64,000 bases of DNA, taken from positions 121,687 through 185,686 of the forward strand of contig NZ_LPWF01000026.1 in NCBI RefSeq assembly GCF_001723305.1, written 5' to 3'. The notes below the pieces were generated by a model that worked only from the letters and a program-made list of their open reading frames with translations, made no database searches and was not told the DNA's origin. The translations under genes and the position numbers were made by a program. Within the stretch, counting starts at the first letter, position 1; each line of letters opens with the position of its first letter. The DNA comes from Methyloceanibacter superfactus. GTDB taxonomy: Bacteria > Pseudomonadota > Alphaproteobacteria > Rhizobiales > Methyloligellaceae. Positions 1-8,408 of this stretch are shown piece by piece.

Positions 1-968
1 GGCCCATAGTCGGGGCCCTTCCAGAGCCGGTTCCAGCCGCATTCGACAAGCTCGGTCCACTCGGTCTCCGACCGCAAGGTGACGCACGGTTTGCGATGGA
101 AATAGGCCTCCTTCTGCAGACCGCCGGAATCGGTGTAGACGGCCGCGGCCCCGTCGAGCAGCCGCGCCATATCCAGATAGCCGACCGGATCGATCATGGC
201 CACGCCCTGTGGCACGATGCCCGCCCGGGCGAGCGCGTCACGGGTGCGCGGATGCACGGGAAAGACGACGGTCCTCTCCTTGGCTTTGTCCGAGAGCCAA
301 CCCATGACCGCCCGCAACTGGTCCGGGTCGTCGGTATTCTCGGCCCGGTGGATGGTGGCCAGTGCGTAACCGCCGGGCTCCAGCCGCAGGTTGTCGAGAA
401 CAGTGGAACGTTCCCGGGCGCGGGCGGCGGCGAACATCGTCGCGTCATACATCACGTCGCCGACATGATGGACGCCGGACGTAATGCCCTCCCGCTCGAG
501 ATTCTTGATCGACTGAACTGTCGGACAGAATAGGAGCGTGCTGAGATGGTCGGCGACCACACGGTTGATCTCCTCCGGCATGCGCCGGTTGAACGACCGC
601 AGGCCTGCCTCCACATGGGCTACCGGGATGTTGAGCTTGGCGGCGTCGAGTGCGCCGGCCAAGGTGGTGTTGGTGTCGCCGTAGACCAGAACCCAATCGG
701 GGCGCTCCTCGCGCATCACGGCTTCCAGCGCGCCGAGCATCCGTCCGGTCATGTCGCCGTGACTGCCGCCGTGAATGTCCAGGCTGAAGGCGGGTGCCGG
801 GATGTCCAACTCATCGAAAAATACTTTCGACATGTTGTCATCGAAATGCTGGCCGGTGTGGACCATGATCTCGGCAATGTCGTCGCGCGCGGCAATGGCG
901 CGGCTCACGGCGGCCGCCTTGATGAATTGTGGGCGCGCGCCCACCACGGTCATTAATCTCAGCGCCAT
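1..968 (-). CDS. wecB: UDP-N-acetylglucosamine 2-epimerase (non-hydrolysing), 3' end cut by window edge
   Basis: The reading frame enters from the edge and starts at ATG 968 (MALRLMTVVGARPQFIK); a second ATG lies at 953. About 322 codons are present of the roughly 370 usual for the family. Visible family signatures are GARPQFIK at the N-terminus, GQHFDDNM, VYGDTNTTLAGA, HVEAGLRSF, PEEINR and, near the cut end, TDSGGLQKEA. This enzyme family interconverts UDP-GlcNAc and UDP-ManNAc in the cytoplasm and supplies ManNAc-derived sugars for surface glycans. It overlaps the upstream epimerase gene by about 10 bases, so it is probably the last visible gene of an operon of sugar-nucleotide enzymes. 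A hydrolysing NeuC-type activity cannot be excluded from sequence alone. Confidence 0.9.
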   Translation of the reverse strand, partial: MALRLMTVVGARPQFIKAAAVSRAIAARDDIAEIMVHTGQHFDDNMSKVFFDELDIPAPAFSLDIHGGSHGDMTGRMLGALEAVMREERPDWVLVYGDTNTTLAGALDAAKLNIPVAHVEAGLRSFNRRMPEEINRVVADHLSTLLFCPTVQSIKNLEREGITSGVHHVGDVMYDATMFAAARARERSTVLDNLRLEPGGYALATIHRAENTDDPDQLRAVMGWLSDKAKERTVVFPVHPRTRDALARAGIVPQGVAMIDPVGYLDMARLLDGAAAVYTDSGGLQKEAYFHRKPCVTLRSETEWTELVECGWNRLWKGPDYG

Positions 969-2023
969 GATCCAAGCTGAGGGTCGTTGATGAAGCGGTC
1001 GTGACGCGCGATGCAGCGGGCGATGAGGTCCTTGTTGGCGCGTGTCCAGTCGATGGTCGTTTGCAGACCATCGCGAACGCTGGTCTTGGCCTCGAAGCCG
1101 AGCTCGCGTTTCGACTTCTCCGTTGAGCCGTAGCGCATGCCGGAGCGATCCCAGTCGCGCGCCGGCTTGATGTCCGGCGGCGTCGGATTACCGGTGATCT
1201 CGTTGATGGTTCTGGCCAGCTCGGCGATCTCCGTCTCGACGCCGCTTGCGAGATTGTAGACCTCGCCCGGCTTGCCGGCTTGAGCGGCGAGGCTCAACCC
1301 TTCGGCCAGATCCTCGACGAACACGAAGTCGCGGGTAGCGATCCCGCCATTCTCCAGCGGCAGCGGTTCGTGGTTAAGCGCCTTCCAGATGAAGGTGGGC
1401 GTGACGTTGCGCCAGACCGTGTGCGGCGTGCCGCGCCAGCGGCCGGCGCCCAGGATTTCGCGCGGGCCGTAGATGTTCTGGAAGCGCGTCTTGACGATCG
1501 GCAGGCCGTAGCGAAGGAAATAGTAGTTGCCGTAGAACTCGCCAATCAGCTTCGATATCGAGTAGGGGCTGTCGTGATAGAGCGAGATCGGCGCGTCCTC
1601 GGCCGTGGCGCGCGCGCCGTCGAAGGTCTTCTCGGCGACGGCGCAGCCGGCGGCGGCGTAGACCACGGCGCGCAAGCTCTTCTCGTCCTTCAGCCGGTCG
1701 AACAGCTTCAGCGTGGTGATGGTGTTGTTGTCGTGATCGGCGACGGGATCGGCGATGGACGACTGGTTGCCGTGATAGCAGGCAAGATGAAAGACGTAGT
1801 CGAGGTCGCCCGGTAGGCCCGCCAGCACGCGGTCGTCGGCGATGGAGCCCAGCTTGAACGTGACCCGGTCGTCTTTCGGGACGTTGTCTGCTTCCGCCGA
1901 TATAAGATTGTCGACCACATAGACGGCGGCGGGATCTTCGCCGAGCAGGCGATTGACCAGATTGGAGCCGACGAAGCCGGCGCCGCCGACCACCAGGATC
2001 TTCGCGTTCTTGAACTCGCTCAT
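959..2023 (-). CDS. NAD-dependent epimerase/dehydratase (extended SDR), first of three
   Basis: A 354-residue extended short-chain dehydrogenase. The N-terminal Rossmann motif GGAGFVGSN lies near residue 14 and the catalytic YSISK is present (Tyr and Lys of YxxxK), so it should be catalytically competent. Family members epimerise, dehydrate or reduce nucleotide-activated sugars in the cytoplasm; the substrate cannot be read from sequence. ATG 2023 overlaps the stop of the preceding epimerase gene by 4 bases (ATGA), which indicates translational coupling. Its position between two more SDR genes and a UDP-GlcNAc 2-epimerase suggests one step in a modified-hexosamine pathway (inference). This copy is intact, whereas its two neighbours carry frameshifts. 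Confidence 0.88.
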   Translation of the reverse strand: MSEFKNAKILVVGGAGFVGSNLVNRLLGEDPAAVYVVDNLISAEADNVPKDDRVTFKLGSIADDRVLAGLPGDLDYVFHLACYHGNQSSIADPVADHDNNTITTLKLFDRLKDEKSLRAVVYAAAGCAVAEKTFDGARATAEDAPISLYHDSPYSISKLIGEFYGNYYFLRYGLPIVKTRFQNIYGPREILGAGRWRGTPHTVWRNVTPTFIWKALNHEPLPLENGGIATRDFVFVEDLAEGLSLAAQAGKPGEVYNLASGVETEIAELARTINEITGNPTPPDIKPARDWDRSGMRYGSTEKSKRELGFEAKTSVRDGLQTTIDWTRANKDLIARCIARHDRFINDPQLGSWR

Positions 2024-2966
2024 GAGGCAGACGCCGCCGTGGTTGGTGCCGCGAGGTGGCTGTAGATGGCGCTGACGCCGTGGGCGTCGTACCAGGCGAG
2101 CATACGCCGGATCGTGTCCTCGAAGCCGATCTTCGCGCGCCAGCCGAGCGTGGCTTCCGTCGCGCTCGGGTCGAGAACCACCGCGGGCACGTCGTCGTCG
2201 CCCGGCGGCACGATGGGCGCCTCGGGCGGCTCCATGCCAAGATAGGCGGCGACGGCATCGTAGACATTCTTGATCGTCTTGCCTTCGCCGGTCGAAACGT
2301 TGAAGACGCCCGTGGGTGCCTCGTCGGCCAGGGCGAGGTCCATGACGGAGAAGAAGTCCTCCATGTCGAGGAAGTCGCGGACCGTGTCACTACAGAAGCA
2401 GGACTTTCCGGCTTTCAGGCGCGTGTAGAAGGTCGGGATCGGCCCGATGGCGAGGCGTGGACCGGTGACATTGGCAAGCCGAAGCGAGATGACGGGAAGC
2501 TCCGACATCATCAGATATTGCTCGCCGGCCGTCTTAGAGACGCCGTAGCTGGTGAAGGGCCTGAGCGGCGCATCGACCGGGATCGGTACGGCGTCGGGTC
2601 GGCCGTAGCAGAGCGCGGTCTGGAAGTTCACCAGGCGCTTGACGTTCGCGGCTTCCGCGGCACGCACGACATTGATGGTGCCGGCGACGTTGGTGCGCGC
2701 GTCCTCGCCCCAGTCGCTCGGGTCCTTGTAGGCGGCGGCGCTGTGGATGACGTGGGTCGGCGCGAAGTCGGCGAAGCACCGCTCGACAAGGGCGGCATCG
2801 GCCACCGAGCCTTCCACGAGGGACAGGCGGTCGAGCCTTGCGGCACGACCTCACGGCGCCCCGTGGCGAAGTTGTCGATGACCAGGATGTCGTGGCCCTG
2901 CGGCAGGTAACGCTCGAGGAGATTTGAGCCGAGGCAGCCGGCGCCGCCGGTCATGAGGATGCGCAT
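2020..2966 (-). CDS. NAD-dependent epimerase (extended SDR), second of three, with a one-base frameshift
   Basis: The N-terminus from ATG 2966 reads [15 protein letters not shown] with the Rossmann motif and continues to VVPQG. The rest of the protein ([13 protein letters not shown] onward, about 265 residues) is in another frame. The break lies near 2836-2837, and adding one G to the GG run restores a continuous protein of about 315 residues. The YGVSK catalytic motif and [10 protein letters not shown] are visible in the second part. The C-terminal stop overlaps the next gene's start by 4 bases. The full family length and unbroken conservation on both sides argue for a sequence error rather than decay. 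The exact sugar substrate is unknown. Confidence 0.82.
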
Positions 2967-2973
2967 GAAAACG

Positions 2974-3913
2974 CTACTTGCTCTCGCTGTGCTTCAGATG
3001 CGTGTAGCCGCCGTGCACGCCGTAGGTGTCGTAATAGGCGACCGCGGCGGCGACCGTCTCTTTGAGCGGCGTGAACTCGATTTCACCGAAATCAGCCACG
3101 GTCTTGGACGGGTCGAGCAGGATCGAAGCGGCGTCGTCGGGGCGAGCGGGCGGCGCTCAGGCTCGGGATAATCGTTGAGCTTCAGCGCTTCGACGATGGC
3201 ATCGTAGAGCTCGATGATGGCGACGTCGGTGCCGGACGAGAAATGGTAGGGCCCATGGCCGGTGCCGTCCGCCGCCTTGACGACGGTGCGTGCCAAATCC
3301 TTCACGAACACGAAGTCGCGGCGCGCCTCGGTGACGAAGCAGGGCTTCGCCGCCTTCAGGCGCTCGTAGAAGATGGGCAGCGGACCGGAGACATTGCGCG
3401 GCCCGATGACGTTGGCGAGCCGGAAGGTGACGTAGTCGAGGCCGGAGATCTCCAAATAGTCTTCGGTGGTGGTCTTGGAGATGGCGTAGCTCGAATTCGC
3501 CGGGTTCTTGGGATGATCGAGCGGGATCGGGTTCTGGAGGGGCTTGAGCCCATAGGTCAGTGCCGTCTGGAAATAGACGAAGCGCCCCACGTCGTTGGCC
3601 TTGGCCGCCTTGATGAGGTTCACGCCGCCGACGCCGTTGGTCAGCATGTCGGAATACCAGTCTCCGGGTCCTTGTAGGAGGCGGCGGTGTGGACGATGAC
3701 GTCCGGCTTGAAGTCGCCGACGAGCTGGTCGATGAGAGCCTGGTCGGAGATCGTTCCCTCGACGAAGGTGAGCCCCTTGGCGTCCTCAGGCAGGTGGATG
3801 CGGCGGCCGGTGTCGAAATTGTCGATCGCCAGCACCTGGTCGCCGCGGGCAAGATGGAGCTCCGCCACGTGGGAGCCGATTTGCCCTGCACCGCCCGAAA
3901 TGAAGACCTTCAT
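2974..3913 (-). CDS. NAD-dependent epimerase (extended SDR), third of three, with two one-base frameshifts
   Basis: I chose ATG 3913 ([15 protein letters not shown]), preceded by a GAGGGGTGGG purine stretch; an in-frame GTG at 3925 is an alternative. Three frame segments join into about 313 residues if one base is restored near 3661 (KDPE then DWYSDMLTN) and one near 3138 (PLAP then DDAASILLD). The reconstructed C-terminus ends at a TAG at 2974-2976, seven bases before the next start. The SDR motif YAISK and [10 protein letters not shown] are visible. It is similar along its length to the other two epimerases of this cluster, for example in LANV(I/T)GPR and the FQTAL segment, so the pair 2020/2974 probably arose by duplication. 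Confidence 0.8.
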
Positions 3914-4236
3914 GCGCGTTCCCACCCCTCAAAATCCTGACGCAGAGGTGGGCTTCCCCACTCTACTGAGTACGCATTCGCTCGCTGAAGAAGGTTGTCT
4001 ACAGGCTTTCTTCGCGGGAGATCAAGGGCCAATGCCCCCCGCAGAAGGGTCCCGGCGCGGCCGGTTGGCCCCGATCAGCCGGGGTCCTTGGTGACGCTGT
4101 ACACGCCCCGGATTCTGGCCGATTTCCGCCAATCGTGTGGAATCCAGCCTCATCGACCTGAGGCGCGCCAAGACCAATTCTTGAAGTACGGCCGGCCGGG
4201 TTTGGAAGAACGGGCGGAAGGCTGGGGGCGATACGC
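3914..4236. other. Intergenic stretch between GT4 gene and epimerase operon
   Basis: No convincing coding frame was found in these 323 bases. They contain an imperfect hairpin (GGCCCC paired with GGGGTCC around 4067-4087) that might end transcription of the glycosyltransferase upstream. The stretch should also hold a promoter for the epimerase operon if that is separately transcribed, but I cannot pick out convincing -35/-10 boxes. Confidence 0.4.
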
Positions 4237-5466
4237 TCAGCTTTCCGCGGATAGGATGTTCGATAGGATTTCACGCCAGCGCTCTTCCTCGTGCGGCCAT
4301 GACAGATTCTCGGACGCCGTAATCGCATTCCGGCGGAGCCGCGCCGTGCGGTCCGGATTGTCGCGGATCCTCGTGATCTCGGCGGCAATGTCCTCGGCCG
4401 ACGTCCAGTCCACCATAGTGCCCATCTCGTAGCGGTCGACCAGCATGTCCATCTCAGGGAGATCGGGGGTGAGCAAAGGAAGGCCCGCGCCAACACTCTG
4501 GAAGAAGCCGTTCGGCAGACTGAAACTGTAATTGTCAGAGCGGTCGTAGTAGGGCAGCGCGGCGAGATCGGCCGAGCGCACCGACGGCACGATGGCCCAG
4601 GGCGCGAGCGCGCCCATGACGTGGACGCGGTTCGATAGTCCGGCGTCGGCGATCTGATCTGCTAAAACCTCGTAGCCGCGACCGATCAGAGCGACGTGAA
4701 TGTCCGGCGCCGTGTTCGATAGCGCTGTGAAGAGCGCGTCGAAGCGCTGGCCCGGCTTGTGATTGCCAATGACGACGATGAGGAAGTCTCCATCATTCAC
4801 TCCGAGCCGCGCTCGAATGTCCTTCTCCGGCTCGTGATCGAGTCTCGCATCGTGGCCATTGCGGAAGACGACGGGCCGGCGCCCGTAGCTTTTCTCGATG
4901 AGACCGGCCAGCCCGTCACTTACGGTCACCGTTTCCGCCCCCGCGGCAATGCATCTAGCTTCGATTAAGCGAAGGAATGGCCGCAAGAAGGCACGCTCGA
5001 AGGTGCCGATCTCCGAGTCGGGTTCCACGCCGCAATAGAAATCGTGGATGTCGTAGACGAAGGGCGCCCGACGTCCGGAGATCGCGTAAGCGGGATAGAC
5101 CGTGACGCCGTGCAGGATGAATAGATTGGCTTGCGGCAACCTCCACGACAGGCGGATCGTTTGCAGGAGAAAGAGGCAAAGCCACGCGATGAAAAAGGGT
5201 GCGACGATGATGGCCGGCTGGCGGGTGGTCTTCACCCAGTCCCAGACGCGCGAGACGGTGGCGCCTCTCCCGGGCCCATCCGGTAGCGGTGCCACTGTCG
5301 GATCGTCGAATTCGCCTGATGTCACCTTGCCGGCAGCGATGGCGATGACGCGGGCGCCCCAGCGGCGCAAGGAGCAAACTTGTTTTAGGGTGCGGCTATC
5401 GCGCATCAGAGGGACTGGCGTCACCACGCAAACCGTCTTCCCCTTGAGTTCGCTAGTGTTCGGCAA
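4237..5466 (-). CDS. Glycosyltransferase, GT4-like (GT-B fold)
   Basis: A GT-B transferase of about 410 residues if translation starts at TTG 5466, which follows a GAGGG box overlapping the end of the sulfotransferase gene. The frame stays open to 5637 but that would overlap the upstream gene by more than 160 bases. The N-terminal segment (KTVCVVTPVPLMRDSRTLKQ) is the acceptor-domain start. The C-terminal half has the donor-domain pattern of family 4: IVVIGNHKPGQRFD, HVMGALAPW, then LPNGFFQSVGAGLPLL followed by PEMDMLVDRYEMG. It likely transfers a sugar from a nucleotide donor to a lipid-linked glycan at the inner membrane. Donor and linkage are unknown. The stop of the sulfotransferase lies 5 bases upstream of the chosen start, consistent with one transcript. 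Confidence 0.82.
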   Translation of the reverse strand: MPNTSELKGKTVCVVTPVPLMRDSRTLKQVCSLRRWGARVIAIAAGKVTSGEFDDPTVAPLPDGPGRGATVSRVWDWVKTTRQPAIIVAPFFIAWLCLFLLQTIRLSWRLPQANLFILHGVTVYPAYAISGRRAPFVYDIHDFYCGVEPDSEIGTFERAFLRPFLRLIEARCIAAGAETVTVSDGLAGLIEKSYGRRPVVFRNGHDARLDHEPEKDIRARLGVNDGDFLIVVIGNHKPGQRFDALFTALSNTAPDIHVALIGRGYEVLADQIADAGLSNRVHVMGALAPWAIVPSVRSADLAALPYYDRSDNYSFSLPNGFFQSVGAGLPLLTPDLPEMDMLVDRYEMGTMVDWTSAEDIAAEITRIRDNPDRTARLRRNAITASENLSWPHEEERWREILSNILSAES

Positions 5467-5471
5467 ATTGG

Positions 5472-6347
5472 TTACCCTCGGGACATCAGTCGATGCAACG
5501 ACTTGCGAGCGTTCGAGAGCGTGCGGCGGCGCAGCCTGCGAATTCGGCGTGAACGATAGAGCCAGGTCTGCAAACTCTTGCGTAAGCCGGCCTCCTCGAC
5601 CTCGCTGCCGAAAACGAGGCTTTGCCACCGGTCGCAACGCAGATATTCCGCGCCAAGCGTGGCCACGTCGGACATGCCCTCGATCTCCGAAATCTGCGCC
5701 ATGGTTGCTTCGCCGGGCGCGAGGTCTTCAAGCTCACCGGCGCCGCCCTTCCGGAAGAATTTGCCTTCAGGGTCGCGGTACTTGGCCCTGAGCTTGTCGA
5801 TCTGAAGCTCTTCCGCCAGCCGATCGATGTCCACACCGTCGATTTCGGCAAACGCGAGCATCTCGCCGGCCACGCGCGAGAAGTCGTCGCGCAGGTCGAG
5901 ATACCGCCAGCCGCGCACACGATCATCGTTTCGTGTGCTCCACGCGACTTCATGCAGCCGGTTGCGGAGCATGACGCGGCGGCCTCGCTTGGCGAAGTAG
6001 TCGTCGAAATCCTTGTAGGCGTGACCGGCGTTCGATCGCGCGAAGTGATAGTCGGAGACCAGGCAATCACGTAAGGGGCGCCAGATCAGGAACACGCGCA
6101 CATTCCAGGCGGACAACAGGGTATCGATCTGGATGGGGAAGGAGGCATGGGTCTTGGCGACAAAGCTCTTGGCCGGCGAGGCATCGCAGCGGGCAAGGCC
6201 GCGCCGAATCGCGCCGAGATGGAAGGTGTTCATGGCGGCGCGATCCACCCAGGCAAACTTGGTGCCCAGCTGGGATAGCCCGTGGGTAACCACGAAGGTC
6301 TGAAAATGCGAGCCCATGCGGTGGCCGCCGGCGAAGACATACAACAT
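5472..6347 (-). CDS. Sulfotransferase domain protein (PAPS-dependent)
   Basis: Start set at ATG 6347 (MLYVFAGGHRMGSHFQ), because the 5'-phosphosulfate loop (GGHRMGSH) normally lies a few residues from the N-terminus; the frame remains open to 6509. The 3'-phosphate binding segment is RPLRDCLVSDYHFARS around residue 90, where Arg and Ser contact PAPS in known members. About 291 residues, normal for the family. It should transfer sulfate from PAPS to a hydroxyl of a glycan or small molecule. The neighbouring glycosyltransferase and epimerases suggest a sugar acceptor. A second, more distant sulfotransferase lies at 23.4 kb. No PAPS-synthesis genes are in the window. Confidence 0.85.
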   Translation of the reverse strand: MLYVFAGGHRMGSHFQTFVVTHGLSQLGTKFAWVDRAAMNTFHLGAIRRGLARCDASPAKSFVAKTHASFPIQIDTLLSAWNVRVFLIWRPLRDCLVSDYHFARSNAGHAYKDFDDYFAKRGRRVMLRNRLHEVAWSTRNDDRVRGWRYLDLRDDFSRVAGEMLAFAEIDGVDIDRLAEELQIDKLRAKYRDPEGKFFRKGGAGELEDLAPGEATMAQISEIEGMSDVATLGAEYLRCDRWQSLVFGSEVEEAGLRKSLQTWLYRSRRIRRLRRRTLSNARKSLHRLMSRG

Positions 6348-6715
6348 GGGGTGCTTATACCCCCGCCGGCGCGTTGGTGGAGTCGGGTGTGCGAGGAAAT
6401 CGACCGGGCAGCGCGGGCGCCCCGACCTATCCCGCGGCCCCTTCATTGACTGCTCTGGAGGTCCGTGCTTTAGCCAGAGCCTTGGCGGGGAGGGAAAAAT
6501 CACCGCCATCCTCGGTCACGTGCTTAAGGTATCTCGCCGTCAGGTTGCCTCGATTCGCGCGTGAAACTTTCGCTCAAGCGGCCTAGGCGGTCCGCGCTCC
6601 TGGTTGCTGCCATGGTGGCTCACTTGATTGCATTCCCAGCCTTGAGGCCGGCATCGACCATCATCGCAAGGATCGCGCTCTTGCCGGTGGGCGCCGCGTC
6701 ACGCGGAGTCGCGCA
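6348..6715. other. Divergent intergenic region
   Basis: This 368-base stretch separates a minus-strand sulfotransferase and a plus-strand membrane protein and must contain promoters for both. No gene, RNA structure or clear promoter boxes were recognised. A short palindrome-like CCTAGG lies near 6583. Confidence 0.4.
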
Positions 6716-8368
6716 ATGACGGAATCTACGATCAAGAGGGGCGTCAACTACTGGTCCACTTACGTATTGCTGGTGAAGGACTACGTCGCCTTCTTGGGGG
6801 CGAAGGCGATCCCCGTGCTTGGGGGGGTCGTCGTGGCCGGCCTGCTCTCACCGCTGCCATTCGCGATCATGGCGGCGGCGATCTACGCGATGATGGCCGG
6901 GCACCACACCAGCGTCATCAAGTTTAGCCGATGGAAAACAGAAGTTGGCGTCGACAGCGCCTTCCTCTACTCCCTTATCTTGGCCGGGGTGACGTTGACT
7001 TTCAACTACTTCACCGCGCGCCTGTCGTTGAAGGCGACGACAGCTTGGCAAACATCGTTGCTGTGGCGGGCCGTAAACCAATTGCCGGTCATGGCGCGCT
7101 GGGACACCGAGACGGCCATCCCAATGCCGTTAAGGCTGGAGCGCCTCGGCAGCTTTCTCAACTCCATCATTCGCTCGGCCTTTCTGGTCGGCAGGATCGT
7201 CGCCATCGGCCTGTCGAACTTCGTCATCGCCACGGGAGCGCTGATCGTCCTTACCTGGCTGGATCCGATCAGCGTCCTGGTGCTGATCCTCATGGCCATA
7301 TTGTGCCTGCCGCTTTACGCATGGGCGCTGCTCGGTCTGGTTGGCGTGCGACAGCAGGGCGCGCGAAATCGGCAGCTAGAGCAGGCCATGTTTAAGCAGG
7401 TGCTGCAGGGTGTCGTTTCGAGCTCCGGGCGGCGAATTGATACCAGCCAAATGACTGCCGAGGCAGCAAGGCGGTTCGACTCCGGATACGGCATGGTCAA
7501 TGCCCAACTCCAGGGGCTCAATCTCGTCAGCCTTATCCTTAGTCTGCACGTCTTCGCATCGATCGCTGTCATTTATCTCATCAACGGCGCCAGCCTGTCC
7601 TCCTTCCTGCGCGACAAGATCGTGTTCTTTGTGGTTCTCCTGTTCATGATGAAAGCGGCGCTTGGGCTCGCCTTGCTCATTTCGCGGCTGAGCCGAAATT
7701 ACACGAGCCTCGCCACGTTGCGCGCCTATTTGCACCCGCGGCGCAAGGGGGTTTCTCTCATACAAGGCATGCCGGCGGACGCCGTCTTCAGTCTGACTGC
7801 CGGAGAAGCCGGCGAGCACCACCCACTACGCCCGGGCCGACCGGTATTTGTGGTCATGCCGATGGCGGCTCGTGCGTTCGAACTGCTACCGCTTTCAAAT
7901 GCGCTGGATATTCTCAAGAAGCCGACAAGCCCGGTGTTGCGCCATATTGTTTTCCTCGATACGCCGGAGCTCGAGGCGTTGGTCGATGGCGGCACGCCAC
8001 AGGCGCCGGACACCACGATGCAGATTGGCGACAAGAAGCAGATACTGCATCTGCCCATCCGCCATACCGCACTCGAGCTTGAACAGCTCGGTATTGTGGC
8101 GCTGACCCGCAACGCTTGGGAGCATCTCGTGGCGAGTGACGAGGCTGAAAACTTCTGCCGCCAAAGAATCGTCTTTGTCGTTGTCGCCGAGCCAAAGCGC
8201 CCAAAGCCTCCCTCGCCGGAAACGCTGCTCGTGGTGAGCGACGGTGTGGATATTCTTGCGGTCGGGCCATTCGCCGAAATCTGGGAGCGGGCGGCCGATG
8301 AGGCGTTCCAGAGGGCGGCGAAGAAGGACATTAAGATCGATTTCAGCGAAGACGAGGAAATGGCTTGA
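6716..8368 (+). CDS. ABC-exporter-like membrane protein with degenerate nucleotide-binding domain
   Basis: 550 residues. The first about 345 residues hold roughly six hydrophobic segments (about 25-60, 82-100, 160-185, 185-215, 268-295, 300-330), arranged as in the transmembrane domain of ABC exporters. The C-terminal 200 residues occupy the place of the ATPase domain, but I find no Walker A (GxxGxGKST), no LSGGQ and no Walker B followed by Glu. Only the tail still resembles the end of an ABC ATPase: LLVVSDGVDILAVGPFAEIW corresponds to the usual (I/V)LDxGxIxxxGxxxEL. It therefore looks like an ATPase-dead ABC protein, perhaps a partner or regulator of an export complex (inference). ATG 6716 has a CGGAG box 8 bases upstream. 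It converges with a glycosyltransferase gene. A catalytic partner is not visible nearby. Confidence 0.7.
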   Translation: MTESTIKRGVNYWSTYVLLVKDYVAFLGAKAIPVLGGVVVAGLLSPLPFAIMAAAIYAMMAGHHTSVIKFSRWKTEVGVDSAFLYSLILAGVTLTFNYFTARLSLKATTAWQTSLLWRAVNQLPVMARWDTETAIPMPLRLERLGSFLNSIIRSAFLVGRIVAIGLSNFVIATGALIVLTWLDPISVLVLILMAILCLPLYAWALLGLVGVRQQGARNRQLEQAMFKQVLQGVVSSSGRRIDTSQMTAEAARRFDSGYGMVNAQLQGLNLVSLILSLHVFASIAVIYLINGASLSSFLRDKIVFFVVLLFMMKAALGLALLISRLSRNYTSLATLRAYLHPRRKGVSLIQGMPADAVFSLTAGEAGEHHPLRPGRPVFVVMPMAARAFELLPLSNALDILKKPTSPVLRHIVFLDTPELEALVDGGTPQAPDTTMQIGDKKQILHLPIRHTALELEQLGIVALTRNAWEHLVASDEAENFCRQRIVFVVVAEPKRPKPPSPETLLVVSDGVDILAVGPFAEIWERAADEAFQRAAKKDIKIDFSEDEEMA

Positions 8369-8385
8369 GCGCAGCGCCGGGCTAA

Positions 8386-8405
8386 CGATGGCAGCTAGGC
8401 CATCG
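8386..8405. terminator. Hairpin between convergent genes
   Basis: A perfect 7-bp stem (CGATGGC / GCCATCG) with a 6-base loop sits in the 40-base gap between the stop codons of the convergent genes ending at 8368 and 8409. There is no U-tract on either side, so it is only a candidate bidirectional terminator. Confidence 0.5.
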
Positions 8406-8408
8406 CTG

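Noticed and set aside
1280..1816. Long plus-strand open frame of 178 codons
   Set aside because: It is antisense to the intact epimerase gene at 959-2023, and its product has no family resemblance; GC-rich DNA often leaves such antisense frames open.
2974..3913. Calling the frameshifted epimerases and neuB pseudogenes
   Set aside because: All motifs and lengths are kept and a single base restores each; the same kind of break recurs across the window, which points to sequence errors.
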